A DNA stretch of 64,000 nt, taken from positions 5,073,670-5,137,669 of the forward strand of contig JAUPFV010000005.1 of the NCBI GenBank assembly GCA_036936605.1, in the 5' to 3' direction. This DNA comes from Limnanthes douglasii subsp. nivea. Its lineage: Eukaryota > Streptophyta > Magnoliopsida > Brassicales > Limnanthaceae. The notes under the pieces were generated by a model. It worked only from the letters and a program-made list of their open reading frames with translations, was not told the origin of the DNA and searched no databases. Below are positions 33,179 through 42,931 of the stretch, one piece after another; position 1 is the first letter of the stretch; each line of letters begins with the position of its first letter. A program made the position numbers and the translations under genes.

Positions 33179-33618
33179 TAGGGATGGCAATGAGCCGTCC
33201 ACGGGCCTGGTTAGGACCGGCACGCCCGAGCCCGCTTTTTGGACATTTGAACCTGAACCCGGCCCGACCCGTTCCCGGGTTTGTATTTTCAAACCCGAGC
33301 CCGTCCGTTCATGTTTGTCGGTCAACCCGGCCCGACCCGCGGACATTAATTTTAATATAAATTAATTTATTTTAAATATATTAATTTATTTTTGATATAT
33401 ATTATTGTTATTATATATATATAAACTATTAATTTTTATATATTTTTATAATTTTCGGGCCGGAACGGGTTGGACAAACTAGAAACCCGAACACAGCCCG
33501 GCCCGGTTGCAGGTTACAATTTCTTAACCCGGACCCGACCTGTTCTATATTTGGGCCGGACAAAACCCGGCCGGGCCGGATCGGGTCGGTCCGGACATCA
33601 CCCGAATTTTCATCCCTA
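33179..33618. mobile_element. hAT-type MITE, 440 bp
   Basis: Ends are TAGGGATGGCAA on the left and, reverse-complemented, TAGGGATGAAAA on the right. The 8-bp target duplication ATTCTGTC is perfect at 33171-33178 and 33619-33626. GC-rich subterminal blocks of CCCGGCCCGACCCG-like repeats flank an AT-rich core. No transposase. It splits gypsy C between RT and protease. Confidence 0.9.
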
Positions 33619-33626
33619 ATTCTGTC

Positions 33627-33900
33627 GTAACTTGCTTAGAAAATTATGTTTATCGGCATACCATCATCCACTTGTACGCGTGCAACCATCACCCCTCTAA
33701 TAACCAAATTGATTGTCAGAGCATCCTCATGGGGTATTGCGACCCCCCGAAAGTTATTGTTGTTGAAAGTTAGGTCAGCTATCAGGCCTCGATAGTTGTG
33801 ATATGACGACCCATCTAAAATTTGTACTTCAAGATCTTCGCCTTCGAAAGATGGGGTCTCCTCTCGACAAGGTTTCCCACCGGATATGGTGAACAATCAT
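33627..33900 (-). pseudogene. Gypsy C protease region
   Basis: The ORF reads FTISGGKPC..., then ISFxxxDL-like sequence, VAIPHEDALTINLVIRGVMV and ARVQVDDGMPINIIF. The last segment is the protease active-site loop, normally V-D-x-G-S-S-x-D-I-L-F; here D-D-G-M-P, so the site is altered. Confidence 0.78.
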
Positions 33901-33969
33901 TGCTTATTTCCCTTGTTGTCATTACGTTGTTCTTTCCCTTCGTCCGGCAGGCTTCCAACCTTTATATCA

Positions 33970-35560
33970 TCATGGCGTTCTTCTTTCTGCGTCTAATGAA
34001 CTAAACCAGCTCTCCATTGTTGATAAGCCGTTGAATATCCTATTTGAGCTCCCAGCACTCGTCAATCGGGTGACCGTGATCCTTATGTTAGGAGCATAAG
34101 TGGAGATTAGATCTCTTATACCTATGGGTAAGCATGCTGCGGGGAGGTTGATATCTGGCTCGTCTCTTAGTTCATTTATAGATAACATATATTTTATTTG
34201 TGAAAGGTCTTAATTTTTACATTCGGGTTATCTTAATAAGAAGCCCTCGACCTGCTCGATGATCCCCTCGTGCGCTCAATGCGTCATGCATCGTCCGAGG
34301 GGTATGATGAGTCCTCATTATTGGGCTCTTGTTGCTTGACAATAGAGGGGTATGATGAGAGAATATCATCATGAGAGAACATTATCCACTTTTTTAACTA
34401 TAAATTGGACCAAATCAGCGTACAAAGGGTCATCTTAGTCGAGTTTCATTATCAGAGATGTTGCAACTACTGGCTCCTTTCCAATTTGGCAAGGCGTTCA
34501 TAACATAGAAGAACCTCTTGAGCGACTCCCCACTCCTCTGATACAAATTCCTAATAGAGTCAATTTCCTTCTTAGGGTCATTGTCACCCACGAGTCGATC
34601 TCTGAAGGTACCCCCACAAACCTATGAAATCCTATATCAACTCTTTCAGTAAGCGATTAAATCAATCCATATCATTACCTTTGAGATTCATAGAGAGCGC
34701 CCGACAAATCATGGCACCGCCGGGTTTAAATTCTATAATCATATTCTAAAATTTCTCCATATGGCATTATAGATCTCATGTTCCATCGTAGGCCTCCATC
34801 CGGTACAAGTCGAACTTTCGCGGGCATTAAGCTTCCAGAATCTTACCAACAAAGAGGAATTCCTTGAGGATGTAGGCAGCCATCTTGGGCACACTTGGTC
34901 GTATTGGACCGCATCCTTCTCATTTAATCGTTATGACATCTCCCTATTTGTCCCCTTGTTGTGCTCATGGCTCTTGGGCTGGTTATTTTTACCATCACTT
35001 TCATCTTCCACCTCGTCGGTTTCCTCTCGCTCTCTAGCCGTATCCCCTAAACTCGCTTTGCAAGCCTCTGAGGGTGGCCCTTGCTTAGCCTGAACCTCCA
35101 AAACTTTCTCTGTCAATAATTGTAGTGCGTCATTTATTTTGGCGAGCACAACCGTAGCTTCTTGGTCCTTAACTTCCTGCAGCTGGAGTGACTTGAACTG
35201 CTCCTGCTACATCTTTTTAATATATAATTCTAAAAGGCATAAAACATAGGGTGTTCCTGAGGTACTTTGGTTTGCAATGAGTCCATTTTGAACAGGTGAG
35301 ATTCCTTCCTCGACGAAATTACAACCATCGTTAGAATCATTAAGCAAAGAATCAGTTCCTTCAAAAATTTGTTTGTCGCGGTGACCAAATGGTTCACAGA
35401 GTTAAGTGCTAGGATGGTTACACTGGCTAAGTTTTCTGTTGCACCAAGGGAAATTGTCTCGTTGCCACTGGAAGGATTCCCTTATCGGATCTCCCTTTCG
35501 ATTCTGGATCTCGTTATCACCATTGGAAAATTTTGAGATTTTTAATTTGTTTTTGTGACC
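33970..35560 (-). pseudogene. Gypsy C gag
   Basis: Near 34100-34020 a frame gives a C-x-x-H-x-x-H-G-H-x-x-x-x-C relic (CAPN..DHGHPIDECWELK), the Tat zinc knuckle. 35149-34931 is an acidic/charged segment (VEDESDGKNNQPKSHEHNKG). The start near 35605-35402 follows the primer site. Highly broken. Confidence 0.58.
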
Positions 35561-35567
35561 AGTGTTC

Positions 35568-35587
35568 CCATATTTGGCGCCAAATTC
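35568..35587 (-). other. Gypsy C primer-binding site
   Basis: Minus strand TTTGGCGCCAAATATGGGAA beside the inner LTR edge, of the TGGCGCC type common in plant gypsy elements but different from gypsy 1 and 2. Confidence 0.5.
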
Positions 35588-35991
35588 GTTAAAGAAAACC
35601 CCCACAAAGGAATACCATGAAAGTATAAGATAAATTTCTTATGTTTGTAACTTTATTTATACTGTGTGAGAGGAACCTTCTCTATCTTAATGATTATGTA
35701 ATCGTCTGTTGAACGTGGACTGAAGTTCATAATGCACAAATAGAACTGTTATATTACATGTTTATTAATGGAAGTCAAAAGTGGGACACGTGTGGAATGA
35801 CGGTTACGACCGGTGCGGGAGTTGAACAATGTTTCCTCGGTAAACTTCTTACTTTTCTCTCCGTACAGGTTGTTATTCGTTCCGTTCGGTAAGCCTTCTT
35901 GTCTTGAGCTTTCAGTTGATCGCCATTTTCCACTTGATTCAGGTCTACCTTGTCGAGCTCAAGGACTATAGAACAAACGACGAGATTTTGT

Positions 35992-36437
35992 GGGTAAAAA
36001 ACACCAGTCGTCCTTCACGTTTGCTACTTGTAACAAGTTGGTCCCTTTTCTTTTGGGTTGTAATAAAATGGTCCCTCATATTTAAAAACTATAATAAAAT
36101 CATCCTTTTCGGCTCTAACCCAATTTTATTCCCTTAATACCCTTTGACCAGCCACATCAGCGATCCACGTAGGACGCTGATGTGGCAACGGTAAAAAAAA
36201 GTAAAAATAGAATTTACTTTTACCCAATCCTTTTACCCTATTAAACCCGGCCCAATCAAATTAAATAACCCGATTACCCATTATATTTCTATTATCCAGC
36301 CCAACTTCTAACCCGAAATCTAATCGAATCCCATTTTCTCTCCCGAATCCCTAATCCCTCCCCTCTTTCCCAATCCTAATTTCTTATTTTCCCTCTCTTA
36401 CATCTTTCCCTTCCCTCTTCGCCAAGCATAACAATGG
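35992..36437 (+). repeat. MULE left terminal inverted repeat
   Basis: Pairs with 37251-37698. Inside is a secondary hairpin, GCCACATCAGC...GCTGATGTGGC (about 36150-36186), also present in the other repeat. Confidence 0.88.
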
Positions 36438-36858
36438 TGAAGAGCATGGAATAGTACAATTGCACTTGTGCAGTCTTTAAATTATCCAGGAAGTCAGTGC
36501 AATCTAGCCATCAGATCTATACGAAATAGTGCATTTAAATTATCCAAAATTTAGAATTTCAATGCTTGGGATAATTTGAGAGATGCATTTTGAAATAGAT
36601 GTTTCTTTTTCCATACCCATAACTAGTAGTTAAAAGAAACTGCAAAACAAAACAGTTTATCAAACCCAGAACACCATCAAAAGACAACAAAAAATCAATG
36701 TTTTAGATAACATAATATCATAGCCAAACTGGGCAGTATCAAAGGTCAAAGAACGGTATGAATCAATTCAATCCTCCGAAAAATTACATAAAATACAAAA
36801 CATGTCCTCTTCCTACACCTTCGACTGAGCCAAATCTTTGCCCACTTATTTGGAGAAT

Positions 36859-37178
36859 TTAAGAAATCTCAGATCTCTTCTCCTCTAATTTTTGACATTT
36901 TGATAACTTTTTATTTCGTCGTACTTGCTCTTTTGTAGCAGGTCTTCGTTTCAATGTAGAAGCGAACTCTCCAAATTTATAACCAATCTTATCTTCGGTG
37001 ATTTTACAACGAACAGGTTTTCCCATTGTAAATTTTCACAGAGCAACCAACGAATTCCGGCAAAATAGAAGATCTACGTGACCAAATTGTTTTGTTTACC
37101 AGAAAAATCTCTATTCTTCTTCATTCTCATCAGGAATGCATCAACAAAAATGCCCTTCCATATGGATCGTCGCGGCAT
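36859..37178 (-). pseudogene. rps19: Mitochondrial-type ribosomal protein S19 (uS19m) fragment captured in the MULE
   Basis: Minus strand from ATG at 37178: MPRRSIWKGIFVDAF and RMKKNRD match the start of plant mitochondrial RPS19. After a frame shift, IWSRRSSILPEFVGCSVKIY continues it, and after a second shift near 37020, VRCKITEDKIGYKFGEFAST and KRRP complete the conserved body. The product normally binds 16S-type rRNA in the small mitoribosomal subunit. Two frameshifts make this copy a pseudogene. No targeting presequence is visible. The 72 bases between the ATG and the inverted repeat are unassigned, and 36440-36850 may be captured 3' UTR. Confidence 0.85.
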
Positions 37179-37250
37179 GACTTCTTTTGGGTCGCTATAT
37201 TATTCAAAGCAGAGCTGAACACGTTTAGATAAGAGTACACGTTTGGGTCG

Positions 37251-37698
37251 CCATTGTTATGCTTGGCGAAGAGGGAAGGTAAAAGATGTAAGAGAGGGAA
37301 AAGAAGAAATTAGGGTTGGGAAAAGAGGGAAGATATTAGGTATTCGGGAGAGAAAGGGGGATTGGATTAGATTTTGGGTTATAAGTTGGACTCGATAATA
37401 GAAATATAATGGGTAATGGGGTTATTTAATTTGATTGGGCCGGGTTTAATAGGGTAAAAGGACTTGGTAAAATTAAATTCTGTTTTTACCTTTTTTACCG
37501 TTACCACATCAGCATCCTACGTGGATCGCTGATGTGGCTGGTTAAAGGGTGTTAAGGGAATAAAAATTGGGTTAGATCCGAAAAGGATGATTTTATTATA
37601 GTTTTTAAACATGAGGGACCGCTTTATTACAACCTCAAAGGAAAAGGACCAAATTGTTACAAGTGGCAAACGTGAAGGACGACTGGTGTTTTTTACCC
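37251..37698 (-). repeat. MULE right terminal inverted repeat
   Basis: Reverse complement of 35992-36437 with scattered substitutions and a few one-base indels. Confidence 0.88.
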
Positions 37699-37819
37699 GG
37701 ATTTTGTCCTCAACCGAAGTTTTGTTAGCTTGTGCCTCCACTTTTAGTCGCAGACTTGTTCTCTTTTTGGTCCTACCTTACCAGGCATAAAAGGCATATC
37801 GTGCCCGAATGTTATGGCA

Positions 37820-38557
37820 TTATAAAAAATAACGTTTTGAAAAAAATAAAGTACTAAATCGAAAACAAATATTATTTATATATAATAATGGCTTATATTC
37901 CGGTGAATTATCATTTAGTTCAAAATAGTAATACGAATATTATTGTCGGATCCAAATAATTGGATCAAAATACATAAATTATCATTGGATTCACATAAAA
38001 GTAGATTATGGTACAACAATAATGTCGATGAAAATAAAGTTGACAGCCATAACAAGAAGCATGTAAAACAAATACAGCACAAACATTTGTGTGATGTTAG
38101 CTCAGAAATCTAGTGCTAGCGACAACAACAGCAATCACTAATGAAATGGAAGAAAGCAGTAGAATCGCAAAGATGAAGACATGACGAGAACCAAAAATAA
38201 AAAATTATAACTAAACATACGTGAGGAGAGCCAACATTTGCGAGAATAAGTTGCACTTACGAAGGAAACCTTCAACCAACAAAGGAAAGTGAAAAACTGA
38301 GAACGCAATTACATCGACCAGACAACCTTAGATCCAAAGATTCTAAACCGAAGGTTATATAACACAAGTGTGACATCCGAAAAAAGAGAATAGGAGGAAG
38401 ATCAAAAGTTCTTAAAACAAAACATGCACGCCAAAAATAGTGGTAGTTAGAGGAAAGCGAAATCGAAACTATACTATATGACCAATCTATACCGTTAATA
38501 ATGAATTTGAACTTAAGGCTAACAAGAGTCCAAATACCTTAAATACAAACACACTCG
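37820..38557. other. Unassigned DNA between gypsy C and the hAT-like end
   Basis: AT-rich with no ORF of note, no recognisable domain and no clear repeat boundary. Confidence 0.45.
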
Positions 38558-38780
38558 TAGAGGTGTCAAACGGTTCAAATCGCGAACCATCAGAACCGTT
38601 CAACAGAGAACCGCGGTTTGCAGTCCTAGCGGTTTGCGGTTCTGGCAGTTTACTCCTTATGCGGTTCTGGCGCTTTGCGGTACTAACGGTTTGCGGTACT
38701 AACGGTTTGCGGTTTTAACGGGCCAGTTTCGCAGTTAAACCAGCAGTTTAACAACCAGATTAACCATTTAAGGCACCGTT
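38558..38780 (+). mobile_element. hAT-like terminal region with GCGGTTTGCGG subterminal repeats
   Basis: Starts TAGAGGTGTCAAACGG, a terminus common in plant hAT elements, followed by about nine GCGGTTT/GCGGTTC/GCGGTAC motifs, as expected for transposase-binding subterminal repeats. No matching opposite end was found, so the element is partial and its right limit unknown. Confidence 0.55.
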
Positions 38781-39486
38781 TATCAAAATATTTTATAATT
38801 TAATTTACAATTAATTTGTAAGTGTTAATTGAATCTAATTTCAATAATTGAGATATGTACAATATAAACGAGTTAATTATGCTATTTAATGTATTTTAAT
38901 TTAAATACTATATCATTTTAATCGAAATTCTATTATCAAGCAATTACATTCTAAAAAATTAAGTTGTAATATGATTTGGATATGTTTGATTATATTTATA
39001 TATTTAAGATATTTTATTTAATATTAGGTAGATATTAAATAAAATATATACATCTAGTTGTATTTTGATTACAACTTTCAATATTATTGAAAATATTTTT
39101 AAGATTATAAAATTAATAATTTGATTGTCTTAAACAAGATATCGTAAACAATATAATTGTAATATGACTCGTATATTGTTTGATTATATTTAGATATTTA
39201 AGATAATTTATTTAATATTAGTTACATATTAAATAATATATACCTATTAGACATATAATTGTATTCTGATTTTAATTATTAGGTAGTTCTTTAAATCTTT
39301 CAAGCTTGAAGTGTATATGTTTAGATGATTTAAATAGTTTACTGCTATTTTTTCGAACTATTTAATATTTAAAGTATAAATTTAAAGTTTTTAAAATTGT
39401 ATAAGTATATGCATAGATATAAATTTCCTTTGAATAACAAAATAAAAATTGAAATTGAAAGAGATTTAAATAACTTTTAATAAAAA

Positions 39487-39671
39487 TAATAGTTCCAATT
39501 CTCTATTTATATAGTTTTTTTTTAAATAATAGTTCGAATTCACTATTTATAGAGTTTTAATTTTTTTTAAATAATAGTTTGAATTCCCTTGTTAGAGTTT
39601 TAATTTTTTTTAAATAATAGTTCGAATTCCCTGTTTATAGAGTTATAATTTTTTTAAAAAAATAATAGTTC
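39487..39671 (+). repeat. Tandem repeat, period 40-48 bp, four and a fraction copies
   Basis: TAATAGTT(C/T)(G/C)AATTC...AGTTTTAATTTTTTTTAAA units start at 39487, 39527, 39572, 39615 and 39663. The last unit runs into the coding-like island at 39674. Confidence 0.8.
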
Positions 39672-39673
39672 GA

Positions 39674-39937
39674 ATGGTCGACAAGGTGACACGAAGTGTC
39701 AAACACCCGACTATAGCTAAGAGTAAGACCGTTGTTCCTAAACAAAGTCTTAGTACGAAGGCGAAGATGGTCGATTTGATTGCTGTTGCGTTAAGTAAGG
39801 TTAATCGTGAGACTCGAGGACAAGTTTTGGCGGATCCTTTACAAATTGCAGTTACTATTGCGAAAGTTTTGCGTCTTAAAAAAGTGGCTAGCGACAAGAG
39901 ACTAAAAAAGTATTTTAGATTTTGTATTTTAATTTGA
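39674..39937 (+). CDS. Small coding-like ORF of unknown function, 87 codons
   Basis: Not recognised. ATG at 39674; a Lys-rich product with TIAKSKTVVPKQSLSTKAK near the start and QIAVTIAKVLRLKKVASDKR further on. Its first 235 bases have clearly higher GC and balanced codons, while the DNA on both sides is extremely AT-rich repeat, so it looks like an exon piece in a transposable context rather than chance. The last codons fall in AT-rich DNA, so the true end may be a splice site near 39910. No hAT transposase motif is visible. Confidence 0.35.
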   Translation: MVDKVTRSVKHPTIAKSKTVVPKQSLSTKAKMVDLIAVALSKVNRETRGQVLADPLQIAVTIAKVLRLKKVASDKRLKKYFRFCILI

Positions 39938-40094
39938 AATCATTTGTACAACTTCTTCCCGCAAGAGTATAAACTGTGAACGGCTAAATAAAAAAAAAAT
40001 ATTTTATTATAATAAGGAGTTGTACTATCAAATAATTATAAGAAAACATTTTTATTAAAAAAAATAATAATAACAACATAACTTGTTCTATTAA

Positions 40095-40690
40095 ATATTT
40101 TAATATAACTTGTAATCTTTTAGCATGATAAAATCTGATTTTGGTTTAAAAAAATAATAAATAACACTTGTAATATTTAAAACCAAATCACAATAATAAT
40201 ATTCAAAATGTAATATTGAAATTATAACAATATAATTTGTAAGTTGTAATATTTAACATGATAAAATCTGATTTTGGTTTAAAAAATAATAAATAACACT
40301 TCTAATATTTAAAACCAAATCACAAACATAATATTCAAAATGTAATATTAAAATTATAACAATATAACTTGTATTCTTTTACCATGATAAAATGGCGGTT
40401 TGGTTTAAAAAATAATAACAAACACTTGTAATATTTAAAACCAAATCACAATAGTAATCAAAATGTAATATTAAAATTATACCCATAAAATTTGTAATAT
40501 TTTAACATGATAAGATATAGTTTTGGTTTGTAACATAATACCAACACTACTAATATTGGATCCCAAAACATAATAATAATAATATTCAAAATGTAATAAT
40601 AACATAAGTAATATTTAAAATTTTGGATTATATAATAATTACAACACTTCAAATATTAATAACCAAAACAAATTAATATTACAATAATTT
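40095..40690 (+). repeat. AT-rich minisatellite, period about 123-133 bp, four to five copies
   Basis: Copies share CATGATAAAATCTGATTTTGG (or a variant), AACACTT(G/C)TAATATTTAAAA and ATTCAAAATGTAATATT. The CATGATAA anchor starts at 40124, 40257, 40383 and 40506; a more diverged fifth copy ends near 40690. Confidence 0.85.
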
Positions 40691-41450
40691 TATAATGACA
40701 ATCAAATAAAAAATAATACCACTAGCTCTCCCTATTCTATCTCAAAACTGGACCGACATTGTAAGTCTTTTTATTTGTGAATTTTACCTCACCTATATCG
40801 GCGGTCTAATAATGTATCGTCATAATTGATACTAAAAGATGAGAAAAAAGTTAGTTGATCCTCTGTTAATTTTAATACTACCAGCGGACTCTTAAGTGTA
40901 TGGGTCAACCATCCAAATTTTTAAGATCTAGACCAGACATATAGAGTGATTTGACATTCCAAAGAGCAACAATGATACACGAAACAAACACTTCTTTATT
41001 TAATGTCAGGTTTCTATCAAACTTGAAAGAAAGAAATTGAAATAACTAAACTTTTCCATGAAAAAATAGTAAGTATAGTACTAATTCACTAAGCTTGTGT
41101 TGCTGTCGGTTTGGTGGCCAAAAACAAGTATATTCATCGGAGGACAATTGCCTTGCCGATATGATATTACCTTCCAAGACATTTGTGTCAACTATTCGAT
41201 CTCAATTCGAAAGAACAAACAATAATATCATTCAATTTAATATATCTTAGATGAATACACGCCGAAATAAATTTTTGTTTTGAGCTGCATATTTTTTTAA
41301 AAAAATTTAACATAATAATTTTTAGATGATTATAAATATTTGAAATACGTTTAAAAAATTATATTTCAAGATTCTCACATATATAAGAGATATTTTTTCA
41401 TATATTCGTAGCTGAAGTGTTTTTTTTTTCTATTTTTGGCAATCACCATC
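40691..41450. other. Unassigned AT-rich DNA
   Basis: No ORF, RNA gene or clear transposon end that I can support. Confidence 0.4.
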
Positions 41451-41599
41451 TCTTCTTTGGCAGGAGTCGAGTTTTCTTCATTACCGATAAACCGGATACA
41501 AATTTTATCCTCTATTAAAAAAACTAGACCTTCAAATTATCACCAAAATTCATCAAGAACGTCTTTTTCGTTGAACACCAAAAATTTCCACCACCGCTT

Positions 41600-42930
41600 G
41601 TGAAACTCTCATCTATGGTCAACGATTCAATGATACGTATTGTAATGTTGTGTCATCTTTATATCAAGATTTAAATCAATTTTCTTCGGAATTATTTACC
41701 ATAACCTGAAACAGAAACAAACCACTAAACCAAATTCTAAAACTTATGCTGAAGTTTTCATCGCAAACTTAAAAGAACCACGAGATCCTAATTTTGATAT
41801 TCATAATGCAGGGGATCAAATTGCAATTAATTTTTCCTCTTAAGATAATTTTTCGTTTATCAAATTCATAATTTCATTAAGAGGAAAATTCTCTTATGGG
41901 TGTCATCCGTTGGATCAGTGCAAAAAAAATTTGAGTAGTGTTGGTTTTATAGGTGAATTTAACATGTCTTTATGGGATTCGAAACATGTGCTGATTGAAT
42001 TTAATAATCATGAAGATTACAACAAAATGTGAAAATAAAATCTATTGACAATTAATCAGTTTAGTATGAGAATCCTAAAGTGGAATTCATACTTCAATCC
42101 TAAATTTGAATAACCTATCGATTACTATCTCAAACCTACAAGAATATATGTATAATGGGAAAACTATATTTTTTATTTCAAAGGCTATTGAGAAACCTAT
42201 AAAAGTCTGGATGTCATCCAGAAATAAAGCCATCTTTAATGTTTGTAAAGCCTAGATTGAACTGGATGTTTCTAGAGAACTAACTTCAAAAGTATGGGTA
42301 GGAGTTTGTGATTCTGATGGATTTTGGAAATATATTCTATATGGTGAATGTCATCCTACTGTAAAAAAAATGCTATCACTTAGATTACAATATCTCAACC
42401 TAAAAGAAACTGATACCAAGAAAGGAAGATAAAGCTCTAGAAACAAACAGATGGAGTCTTAAACACTAGAAAATCAAAAGGAGAAATCTGTCAACCTAGT
42501 TAAAGTTTGGGTTCCTAAAGTAAAAAAAAATCATCATAGAAGCTCAATTAGAAAGGTTTTACAAATAATAATGAGGAAATAGATAGTCATAATATTGAGA
42601 AAAACCATAAAAGTAAAAGAGATTGTTAACTTACGCTCAACTAATATAGGAGATGAAATAATTTAAGCTTTAAATACTATAAAAACTAGAGCATTTCTTA
42701 ACTTATATAATGATTCGGAATTTTCTGATTCAGACTATATATATCCTCTAAAGAAACTACTGGTAGCTTACTTTTATCTTCAGTAATAGGCAACATTGAA
42801 AAAGAAAAGGATTTCATGGAGGTTATAAGTAAAAGAAAGAAAAAGGCTAAAGCTAAGTCTATAAAGATGTTAGTTTCCAAAAAGGCATTGAACTCTAAGG
42901 TTCAGTTTGGTCCTTCCTTGAAAACTTCTA
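41600..42930 (+). pseudogene. LINE ORF1 with DUF4283-like domain
   Basis: Shifted translation gives FIGEFNMSLWDSKHVLIEFN and NHEDYNKM (about 41950-42035), MRILKWNSYFNPKF-like sequence, PIKVW and KVWVGVCDSDGFWKYI near 42290-42335. This series is characteristic of the DUF4283 domain of plant L1 ORF1 proteins, which bind nucleic acid. Many stops. Confidence 0.68.
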
Positions 42931-42931
42931 A

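Larger units (their letters stand above)
35992..37698. mobile_element. Pack-MULE-like element with 446-448 bp inverted repeats
   Basis: Ends GGGTAAAAAACACCAGTCGT on both strands; the left repeat (35992-36437) and right repeat (37251-37698) are about 90% identical by eye. A 9-bp target duplication, AGATTTTGT (35983-35991) and GGATTTTGT (37699-37707), matches at 8 of 9 bases. Long terminal inverted repeats plus 9-bp duplication are hallmarks of Mutator-like elements. There is no transposase. The 813-bp centre carries a broken copy of a mitochondrial-type rps19 gene, hence the Pack-MULE reading. Confidence 0.88.
31681..37819 (-). mobile_element. Gypsy C: 5' part of a Tat-like element with nested insertions
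   Basis: Minus strand. From right to left: LTR (37819-35586, interrupted by the MULE), primer site, gag, protease and RT, ending abruptly in the RT-RNase H connection at 31681. A hAT MITE sits between protease and RT. Its 3' half is absent, so it was truncated or recombined at the junction with gypsy 2. Confidence 0.68.
35588..37819 (-). repeat. Gypsy C 5' LTR (split by the MULE)
   Basis: Flanking parts 35588-35991 and 37699-37819 join into about 520 bp once the MULE is removed. The right edge GGCA at 37819 gives a minus-strand start TGCCATAACATTCGGG. No second LTR is present for comparison, so limits are approximate. Confidence 0.5.

Noticed and set aside
32350..33360. Several plus- and minus-strand ORFs of 60-75 codons
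   Set aside because: They fall within the decayed gypsy C RT (real frame on minus) or the GC-rich ends of the hAT MITE, and show no domain.
36859..37178. Simple nuclear insertion of mitochondrial DNA (NUMT) for rps19
   Set aside because: No flanking mitochondrial genes such as rps3 or rpl2 are seen, and the fragment lies between MULE inverted repeats with a 9-bp duplication. An older NUMT as the source of the capture stays possible.
39674..39937. Start of a hAT transposase gene
   Set aside because: It lies about 1.1 kb inside a hAT-like end, but no BED zinc finger or hAT dimerisation motif can be seen in the translation.
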